Both the position numbers and the translations under genes were made by a program. From an uncultured Actinomycetes bacterium (GTDB taxonomy: Bacteria > Actinomycetota > Thermoleophilia > Solirubrobacterales > 70-9), in NCBI GenBank assembly GCA_946479725.1, contig CAMLHB010000163.1, positions 1 through 5,393 of the forward strand: 5,393 nucleotides of DNA, read 5' to 3'. Below, one piece after another: positions 1 through 4,602 of the stretch. How positions within the stretch are numbered: the stretch's first letter is position 1; the number at the start of each line of letters is the position of its first letter. Below the pieces are notes generated by a model. The model did not search any database. It saw nothing but the letters and a program-made list of their open reading frames with translations, and was not told where the DNA came from.

Positions 1-776
1 CCGACGTCTGCGAGATCTACACCGACGTCGCCGGCGTCTTCACCGCCGACCCGCGGATCGTCGCCGACGCCCGGAAGCTCGACCGCGTCTCCTTCGAGGA
101 GATGCTGGAGATGTCGGCCTCCGGCGCCGGGGTGCTGCAGCTGCGCTCGGTCGAGTACGCCCGCAACCACGGGGTGCGGATCCACTGCCGCAGCAGCTTC
201 GAGGACGGTCCCGGTACCCTCGTCGTCGCAGAGGAAGAGACGATGGAGAACCCTTTCGTAACCGCAGTCACGCATTCCGACTCCGAGGCCCGGGTCACCC
301 TGCACGGACTTCGCGACGAGCCGGGCGTCGCCGGCCGCATCTTCGGAGCCCTCGCCGACGCCAACGTCAACGTCGACGTGATCATCCAGAACGAGCCGGT
401 GGGCGACGACAAGCTCGCCGACCTCTCCTTCACCGTCGACCGCGCCGACCTGATGACCGCGAAGGACACGATCGCCTCCCTCGGCGACGTCTCGCTCGAG
501 GTCCTCACCGACGAGCAGATCGGCAAGGTCTCGATCGTCGGCGCCGGCATGCGCTCGCACCCCGGCGTCGCCGCCAAGGTCTTCCAGGTCCTCGGCGAGG
601 AGCGGATCAACATCGAGATGATCTCCACCTCGCCGATCAAGATCTCGTGCGTCATCGCCGCCGACCGCGTCGCCGACGCGGTCAACGTCCTCCACCAGGC
701 CTTCGAGCTCGGCGAAGACGCGATCAAGCCCGAAGACCCGACCGGCCCCGGTCACCGGCCGACGGTCGCCGGCTGA
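1..776 (+). CDS. lysC: Aspartokinase (aspartate kinase), C-terminal part, 5' end outside the window
   Basis: Aspartokinase phosphorylates L-aspartate with ATP, the first committed step towards lysine, threonine and methionine, in the cytoplasm. The reading frame (codons from base 3) is open from the left edge and shows 257 residues. The first ~75 are the end of the amino-acid kinase domain: CEIYTDVAGVFTADPR, then SFEEMLEM and LRSVEYARNHGV, all typical of actinobacterial LysC. Two ACT regulatory domains follow, roughly residues 97-160 (with a QN pair in VIIQNEP) and 175-240 (with VGAGMRSHPGVAA and ISTSPIKIS). These bind feedback amino acids, lysine plus threonine in the best-studied relatives. 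Known enzymes are about 400-420 residues, so about 160 are missing on the left. The usual lysine of the GAK/GSK-V-L motif is glycine here (codon 129-131). The gene is followed 16 bases later by asd, so the two probably form one transcript. Identification is very secure. Confidence 0.96.
   Translation, partial: DVCEIYTDVAGVFTADPRIVADARKLDRVSFEEMLEMSASGAGVLQLRSVEYARNHGVRIHCRSSFEDGPGTLVVAEEETMENPFVTAVTHSDSEARVTLHGLRDEPGVAGRIFGALADANVNVDVIIQNEPVGDDKLADLSFTVDRADLMTAKDTIASLGDVSLEVLTDEQIGKVSIVGAGMRSHPGVAAKVFQVLGEERINIEMISTSPIKISCVIAADRVADAVNVLHQAFELGEDAIKPEDPTGPGHRPTVAG
231..239 (+). promoter_or_regulatory. Shine-Dalgarno site for the internal lysC start
   Basis: The purine run GAGGAAGAG sits 3-12 bases upstream of the in-frame ATG at 243, and its GAGGA core has a 7-base spacer. 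It also encodes the acidic linker (residues EEE) between the kinase and ACT domains, so it could be partly a by-product of Glu codons. The combination with an ATG at the domain boundary is what makes it credible. Confidence 0.55.
243..776 (+). CDS. lysC: Probable separately translated aspartokinase beta (regulatory) subunit from an internal lysC start
   Basis: In Corynebacterium glutamicum and Bacillus subtilis, lysC makes a full-length alpha subunit and, from an in-frame internal start, a shorter beta subunit consisting only of the two ACT domains. The enzyme is alpha2beta2. Here an in-frame ATG at 243 lies exactly at the junction after the kinase domain (context VAEEETMENPFVTAV). It is preceded by a strong purine-rich Shine-Dalgarno sequence, GAGGAAGAG at 231-239, with the GAGGA core ending 7 bases before the ATG. 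The product would be 177 residues, close to the ~172 I recall for C. glutamicum beta, and the position aligns with that protein's start. ACT domains lie at about beta residues 17-80 and 95-160. The reading frame, the start and the ribosome site are seen directly. That the beta chain is actually made in this organism is inference. Confidence 0.65.
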   Translation: MENPFVTAVTHSDSEARVTLHGLRDEPGVAGRIFGALADANVNVDVIIQNEPVGDDKLADLSFTVDRADLMTAKDTIASLGDVSLEVLTDEQIGKVSIVGAGMRSHPGVAAKVFQVLGEERINIEMISTSPIKISCVIAADRVADAVNVLHQAFELGEDAIKPEDPTGPGHRPTVAG

Positions 777-792
777 TTTCGCGAAGGCGGCG

Positions 793-1827
793 ATGAGCGA
801 CGGCTACAAGGTCGGTGTGTTGGGCGCGACCGGGGCGGTCGGCTCGACGATCCTCGACGTGCTCGCCGAACGGCGGTTCCCGAGCGCCGAGGTGATCCCC
901 TTCGCCTCCGAGCGCTCGGCCGGGAAGAAGATCGAGTGGGAGGGGGGCGAACTCGAGGTGCGGCCGCTGAACGAGGAGACGATCCAGGGCCTCGACGTGA
1001 TCCTCTCCTCGGCCGGCGGTTCGGTCAGCTCCGAGTGGGCGCCGCGCTTCGTCGAGGCCGGCGCCGTGGTCGTCGACAACACCAGCTACTGGCGCATGCA
1101 CGAGGACGTGCCGCTGGTGGTCGCCGGGGTCAATCCCGACGCCGCCGCCGGCCATAAGGGCATCGTCGCCAATCCCAACTGCACGACGATGGTGATGATG
1201 ATGGCGCTGGCGCCGATCCACCGCGCCGTCGGCCTTGAGCGCCTGGTCGTCTCCACCTACCAGGCGGTCTCCGGCACCGGGCAGCGGGCGATCGAAGAGC
1301 TGCGCGACCAGTCCCACGCCGTCCTCCACGGCCAGGAGCCTCCGGCGCCGCAGATCTACCCGCACCAGATCGCCTTCAACGTCCTGCCCCAGGTCGAGGT
1401 CTTCAAGGACGGCGACGACTACACGACCGAGGAGCGCAAGGTGATGGCGGAGACGCGCAAGATCCTCGGCTTCGGCGAGGAGGTCGGGATCTCGGTCACC
1501 TGCGCCCGGGTGCCGGTGATCGCCGGCCACTCCGAGTCGGTCAACGTCCGCACCCGCGAGGACCTCTCGCCCGAGGAATGCCGCGAGCTGCTCGCCGAGG
1601 CGACCGGGGTCCAGGTGATCGACGACCCCGGCAACGGCGGCTACCCGACCGCGCTCGACGCCGCCGGCGACGACGACGTCTTCGTCGGCCGCATCCGCCG
1701 CGACCCCAGCCAGGAGCGCACCCTCAACCTCTGGATCGTCGGCGACAACCTCCGCAAGGGCGCCGCCACCAACGCCGTCCAGGTGGCGGAGCTGCTGGCC
1801 GAACGCGGCCTCCTCGGCAAAAATTAG
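793..1827 (+). CDS. asd: Aspartate-semialdehyde dehydrogenase
   Basis: This enzyme reduces aspartyl-4-phosphate to L-aspartate-4-semialdehyde with NADPH, the step right after aspartokinase. The 344-residue length is normal for the bacterial family. The N-terminal NAD(P)-binding fold begins with GATGAVG at residues 11-17. The catalytic cysteine is C130 in NPNCTTM, followed by Q157 in STYQAVSGTGQ. The family signature is intact at about 233-247: ISVTCARVPVIAGHS, with substrate-binding R239 and the acid/base H246. The C-terminus carries GDNLRKGAATNAVQVAE, typical of the family. The ATG at 793 was chosen because GAAGG at 783-787 is a well-placed ribosome site and because the NADP motif starts eight residues in, as in homologues. 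It lies 16 bases after lysC and is almost certainly co-transcribed with it. Nothing appears broken. It is the last gene of the biosynthetic pair before an AT-rich regulatory gap. Confidence 0.97.
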   Translation: MSDGYKVGVLGATGAVGSTILDVLAERRFPSAEVIPFASERSAGKKIEWEGGELEVRPLNEETIQGLDVILSSAGGSVSSEWAPRFVEAGAVVVDNTSYWRMHEDVPLVVAGVNPDAAAGHKGIVANPNCTTMVMMMALAPIHRAVGLERLVVSTYQAVSGTGQRAIEELRDQSHAVLHGQEPPAPQIYPHQIAFNVLPQVEVFKDGDDYTTEERKVMAETRKILGFGEEVGISVTCARVPVIAGHSESVNVRTREDLSPEECRELLAEATGVQVIDDPGNGGYPTALDAAGDDDVFVGRIRRDPSQERTLNLWIVGDNLRKGAATNAVQVAELLAERGLLGKN

Positions 1828-1850
1828 GGGAGAATTCCCCACAACGTGGG
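1827..1850 (+). terminator. Two small back-to-back hairpins after asd, possible weak terminator
   Basis: Directly at the asd stop codon, GGGGA (1827-1831) and TCCCC (1836-1840) can pair around a 4-base loop. Overlapping it, CCCAC (1838-1842) pairs with GTGGG (1846-1850) around AAC, followed by AAAATTTT (1851-1858). Stems of only five base pairs and a short T-run after four A's are weaker than a standard intrinsic terminator. The two hairpins share bases and exclude each other. The region may instead be purely an operator for the next gene. The inverted repeats are seen directly; a termination role is a guess. Confidence 0.3.
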
Positions 1851-1879
1851 AAAATTTTACCCACGTCGTGGTAAATTTT
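1838..1879 (+). repeat. Tandem CCCAC-N3-GTGG dyads with 22-bp period, candidate operator of the DUF4143 ATPase gene
   Basis: Two copies of one unit lie head to tail. Copy 1 (1838-1858) reads CCCAC-AAC-GTGGG then AAAATTTT. Copy 2 (1860-1879) reads CCCAC-GTC-GTGG then TAAATTTT. Each unit is itself a dyad, and the dyad centres at 1844 and 1866 are 22 bases apart, about two DNA turns, so bound proteins would lie on the same face. Between them lies a perfect 7+7 inverted repeat, ACGTGGG (1844-1850) and CCCACGT (1860-1866), around AAAATTTTA. The array ends four bases before the ATPase start codon. This is the layout expected of a cooperative repressor site, possibly autoregulatory, but no DNA-binding regulator gene is visible next to it. 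Confidence 0.6.
1872..1877 (+). promoter_or_regulatory. Candidate -10 element for a leaderless ATPase transcript
   Basis: TAAATT fits the TANNNT actinobacterial -10 pattern. Transcription starting 6-7 bases downstream would begin at about 1883-1884, the A of the ATG. There is no Shine-Dalgarno sequence in front of that ATG (the preceding bases are TTTTCGCC), which fits a leaderless mRNA. No convincing -35 is seen at the expected distance. The element lies inside the second repeat unit, so a protein bound there would block it. Confidence 0.35.
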
Positions 1880-1883
1880 CGCC

Positions 1884-3119
1884 ATGTTTCGGAGGTCCCT
1901 GGAGGGCTCGGTCCGAGCCGCCTTGGCCGATACGCCGGTGACGATGCTGATCGGCGCCCGGCAGAGCGGCAAGAGCACGTTGGTCCGCGCTCTAGTGGGA
2001 GATAGCGGCGCGTATCTGAGTCTCGACGATGCAGCTGTCCACGCCCTCGCGCGCAACGATCCCCTGGCCTTCATCAACAGCCGCGAAGGCACCATGGTCA
2101 TCGACGAGGTGCAGCGGGTTCCAGAGCTCTTCATGCAGATGAAGCTCTCAGTCGATCGCGATCGGAGGCCCGGTCGATTTCTGGTCGCCGGCTCGGCAAA
2201 CCCCCTTTTCGGGCCGGAGGCGGCAGAGGCACTGGCCGGCCGAATGGAGGTGCTCAAGCTTTGGCCGCTATCGGCTGCGGAGATCGAGGGCCACCCCGAC
2301 ATCGCCTTGGTGCGATCGCTGCTCGACGAGAACGTTTCCCCCCCTGATGCCTCATCCGTCAGTCGGGAGGAGCTAGCGGCTCGGGTCCTCCGCGGGGGGT
2401 TTCCGGAGGCCGTTGAGCGAGAGGATCCAGACCGACGTGCCAGCTGGTTCTCCAACTACATCACCACCATCCTGGAGCGAGAGGTGAGAGCGCTTGTAGA
2501 CATCGCGCGTCTCGAGCAGCTGCCGGCCATCCTCACCTACGTTGCCCTGCGATCGCGGGGGGCTTTGAACAGGAGCGCTCTCGGCCAAGATCTGTCCATT
2601 CCGAGCAGCTCGATAGACCGCTACCTCACCCTGCTGGAGCGGGTGTTCCTGATCCGGCGACTTCCCGCCTGGCACAACCGCCACGCTCCTCGCCTGGTCA
2701 AATCACCCAAGCTCCTGCTCTGCGACTCCGGCCTCTTCTGCTACTTGCTGCAACTCGAAGGGGACCGATTGCTTTCCGATCCCACTTCATTTGGATTGGC
2801 TCTCGAGGCATTCGTTGGGATGGAGCTGGCGAAGGCCGCGGATGTCGACGCCCGCGGCGCGAGGCTCATGCACTACAGGACTTTCAAGGGTGCTGAGGTC
2901 GACTTTGTCCTCGAGGGCCGCGATGGCCGAGTGGCCGCAATCGAGGTGAAGTCCTCAGGCACCCTCGACGCTGCCGATTTCCGCCGCTTCAACCGCCTGC
3001 GGGAGGTGCTTGGCGACCGCTTTGTCCGCGGCGTCGTTTTCTATACCGGCGAGCATGTGCTGCCGTTTGGAGATCGTCTCCAGGCCTGGCCCATCTCCCT
3101 CCTCTGGGAGGCCTCGTGA
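1884..3119 (+). CDS. AAA-type ATPase of the AAA_14/DUF4143 family
   Basis: A 411-residue protein of a widespread family whose cellular role is not established. The N-terminal P-loop domain has Walker A GARQSGKS at 24-31, Walker B MVIDEVQ at 71-77 (D74, E75), and a sensor-like strand FLVAGSAN at 99-106. A helical and winged-helix-like part follows: YITTILEREVRAL from 192, then SIPSSSIDRYLTLLERVFLI from 238 and the family's K-x3-CDSGL at 276-284. The C-terminal DUF4143 part has LEAFVGMEL (E308), then E338-V-D340 and IE354VK356 after a conserved YRTFKGAE stretch. This spacing resembles the PD-(D/E)xK nuclease fold, as noted for the family, although nuclease activity is not shown. Both halves look complete and of normal length. 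Codon use is looser than in lysC, asd and the antiporter (CTA at 1992, AGA at 2487, GTA at 2496, ATA at 2613, many GAT and GCT), suggesting acquired DNA. The start follows the operator-like repeats. The stop overlaps the next gene by four bases. Confidence 0.9.
   Translation: MFRRSLEGSVRAALADTPVTMLIGARQSGKSTLVRALVGDSGAYLSLDDAAVHALARNDPLAFINSREGTMVIDEVQRVPELFMQMKLSVDRDRRPGRFLVAGSANPLFGPEAAEALAGRMEVLKLWPLSAAEIEGHPDIALVRSLLDENVSPPDASSVSREELAARVLRGGFPEAVEREDPDRRASWFSNYITTILEREVRALVDIARLEQLPAILTYVALRSRGALNRSALGQDLSIPSSSIDRYLTLLERVFLIRRLPAWHNRHAPRLVKSPKLLLCDSGLFCYLLQLEGDRLLSDPTSFGLALEAFVGMELAKAADVDARGARLMHYRTFKGAEVDFVLEGRDGRVAAIEVKSSGTLDAADFRRFNRLREVLGDRFVRGVVFYTGEHVLPFGDRLQAWPISLLWEAS
3106..3119 (+). 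promoter_or_regulatory. Ribosome site and GTGA stop/start overlap coupling the ATPase to the antiporter
   Basis: GGGAGG (3106-3111) lies four bases before GTG at 3116-3118, and TGA at 3117-3119 ends the ATPase. The overlap supports GTG 3116 as the antiporter start and suggests translational coupling. The ribosome site is inside the last ATPase codons. Confidence 0.7.
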
Positions 3120-4324
3120 ACATCGCCTTCGCTGAGGCGCTGCTGCTATTCGGGGGCCTCCTCGCCGTCGTCGCCGCGCTCTCGGGGGTGATGAAGGGGA
3201 CCGTCCTCTCGGCCTCGGTCCTCTCGGTTGTGCTCGGCTTCGCGCTGGCGCTCGCCGGGGTAGTCCACGTTGATGCGACCGACGCGGGGGTCGTCGAGCT
3301 GGTCGAGCTGGCGCTGATCCTCACCCTCTTCAGCGACGGGATGTTCGTCGAGCGGGAGCTGCTGCGCAGCCACTGGGGGCCGACGGCGCGGGCGCTGGTG
3401 ATAGCGATGCCGATCACGATGGGGCTGCTGGCGCTGGCGGCGAAGGCGCTCTTCCCCGACCTCAGCTGGGCCGAGGCGTTCCTGCTGGCGGCGGTGCTCT
3501 CGCCGACCGACCCGGTCGTCACCTCCGCCGTCGTCACCTCGCGCCTGGTCCCGAGCAAGGTCCGCCACACGCTCAACCTCGAGTCCGGTCTCAACGACGG
3601 GCTGGCGCTGCCGTTCGTCCTCTTCTTCCTCGTCCTCGCCTCGCCGGGAGGAGACGCCGGGGCCGAAGCGCTGAAGCTGGTCGGTGAGGCCGCGGTCGGG
3701 GCGGCGATCGGGGTGGCGCTGGGGATGGGGGCGGGACGACTGCACCACGTCCTCCCCGGCGGCGGCATCACCGCCCGCTACGAGGGGATCTACGCCGTCG
3801 GCTTCGCCCTCCTCGCCTTCGGCCTCGCCGAAGAGACGATCGGCAACGGCCTGATCGCCGCCTTCGTCTGCGGGATCGCGATGGGGGCCAGCGAGCGCGA
3901 AGTCCCGCAGGGGTTCGTCGAGTTCGCCGAGAACGCCAGCGCCATCCTCCAGGTCCTCACCTTCTTCGTCTTCGGCGGCCTCATCTACGCCACCGGCTTC
4001 CACCACAGCGTGCCGCCGCTGGTCCTCTTCGTCGCCTTCGCTCTCCTCGTCGCCCGCCCGGTCGCGGTGATGCTCTCCTTCCTGCGCACCGGCATTCCGC
4101 AGTCGGAGAAGCTGTTCATGGCCTGGTTCGGTCCCAAGGGTGTCGCCTCGATGCTCTTCGCCCTCTTCGTCCTCAAGTCCGACGTCGGCAACAACGCCTT
4201 GATCTTCGACACCGCGGCGATCGCGATCATCGCCTCGATAATCGCCCATGGCCTGACCGACACGATCGGCGCCCGGTGGCTGGCACGACGGGTCGGGCTG
4301 ACGAAGTGGCGCAACAATTTTTAG
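3116..4324 (+). CDS. Cation:proton antiporter of the CPA1 (NhaP-like Na+/H+ exchanger) family
   Basis: A 402-residue integral membrane protein that should exchange Na+ (or K+) for H+ across the cytoplasmic membrane, in pH and salt homeostasis. The sequence is hydrophobic throughout, with about a dozen membrane segments and no soluble tail. Core motifs are present. LSPTDPVV (128-135, D132) lies in one unwound helix. LESGLNDG (155-162) carries the adjacent N160-D161 pair that marks electroneutral CPA1 exchangers, as opposed to the DD pair of NhaA. GPKGVASMLFALFVL begins at 339, where many CPA1 members have arginine in place of K341. It lacks the cytoplasmic regulatory domains of larger exchangers, so it is a minimal core transporter. 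Ion selectivity cannot be read from sequence. The GTG start has a good ribosome site and overlaps the ATPase stop. Third-position GC is very high, like lysC and asd and unlike the ATPase, so the ATPase may have landed upstream of an older gene. Confidence 0.92.
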   Translation: MNIAFAEALLLFGGLLAVVAALSGVMKGTVLSASVLSVVLGFALALAGVVHVDATDAGVVELVELALILTLFSDGMFVERELLRSHWGPTARALVIAMPITMGLLALAAKALFPDLSWAEAFLLAAVLSPTDPVVTSAVVTSRLVPSKVRHTLNLESGLNDGLALPFVLFFLVLASPGGDAGAEALKLVGEAAVGAAIGVALGMGAGRLHHVLPGGGITARYEGIYAVGFALLAFGLAEETIGNGLIAAFVCGIAMGASEREVPQGFVEFAENASAILQVLTFFVFGGLIYATGFHHSVPPLVLFVAFALLVARPVAVMLSFLRTGIPQSEKLFMAWFGPKGVASMLFALFVLKSDVGNNALIFDTAAIAIIASIIAHGLTDTIGARWLARRVGLTKWRNNF

Positions 4325-4377
4325 TTTTTGCGCACCATTCGTCACAGCCAAAACGTTACGCTATGCTCATGGCGGTG
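4325..4377 (+). promoter_or_regulatory. AT-richer gap with a candidate promoter for the small coiled-coil gene
   Basis: The 53 bases after the antiporter stop are clearly less GC-rich than the flanks. TATGCT (4362-4367) and the overlapping TACGCT (4357-4362) both fit the TANNNT -10 pattern. TTCGTC at 4338-4343 is a weak -35 with an 18-base spacer to the former. A start of transcription near 4374 would give an almost leaderless message for the ATG at 4378. No good Shine-Dalgarno or terminator hairpin is visible. This is pattern matching only. Confidence 0.3.
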
Positions 4378-4596
4378 ATGATGCCGAGGGAAAAGTGGAC
4401 GGAGGACCGGCTAGACGAGAACTTCGCGCGCCTCGACGCCGACATCCGAGAACTTCGCGCCGAGATCAAGGATCTGAGAACCGAGATGAACGCGCGCTTC
4501 GACGCGATTAACGCCCGCTTCGACGCTCAGAATCGAAACATGATGGCCGGTTTCCTGATGGTGATCCTCACCATCATCGGCAGCAACGCCTTTTAA
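4378..4596 (+). CDS. Small coiled-coil protein with C-terminal membrane anchor, function unknown
   Basis: With the ATG at 4378 the product is 72 residues. It begins with MMPREKWTEDRLDENF. A long amphipathic helix then has hydrophobic residues in strict 4-3 spacing: L12, F16, L19, I23, L26, I30, L33, M37, then I44. RFDA recurs one heptad apart (40-43 and 47-50), visible in the DNA as the same 11 bases at 4495-4505 and 4516-4526. Residues 55-67 (MMAGFLMVILTII) form one membrane segment ending four or five residues before the C-terminus. This predicts an oligomeric coiled coil tethered by its tail to the cytoplasmic membrane. I recall similar short 'EKWTDERLD' proteins in Thermoleophilia genomes, without known function. 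The start is uncertain: ATGs at 4363, 4369 and 4381 share the frame. An upstream ATG at 4276 would overlap the antiporter by 49 bases and is less likely. The periodicity argues strongly for a real gene. Confidence 0.72.
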   Translation: MMPREKWTEDRLDENFARLDADIRELRAEIKDLRTEMNARFDAINARFDAQNRNMMAGFLMVILTIIGSNAF

Positions 4597-4602
4597 CCCG
4601 GT

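Noticed and set aside
1185..1206. Run of ATG/GTG triplets resembling a microsatellite.
   Set aside because: It encodes MVMMMAL right after the catalytic cysteine of Asd and is explained by coding constraint.
724..1842. Long minus-strand open frame (372 codons) opposite asd.
   Set aside because: Its translation is low-complexity, rich in D, G, A, R, L, V and H, as expected of the antisense of a high-GC gene, and asd on the other strand has every family motif.
3146..4351. Long minus-strand open frame (401 codons) opposite the antiporter.
   Set aside because: It is rich in E, D, R, G and Q with no recognisable domain, a mirror of the hydrophobic codons of a clear CPA1 antiporter.
4276..4377. 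Upstream start (ATG 4276) for the small coiled-coil protein.
   Set aside because: It would overlap the antiporter by 49 bases, and the added residues lack the heptad pattern and any ribosome site; the conserved-looking part begins at EKWTEDRLD.
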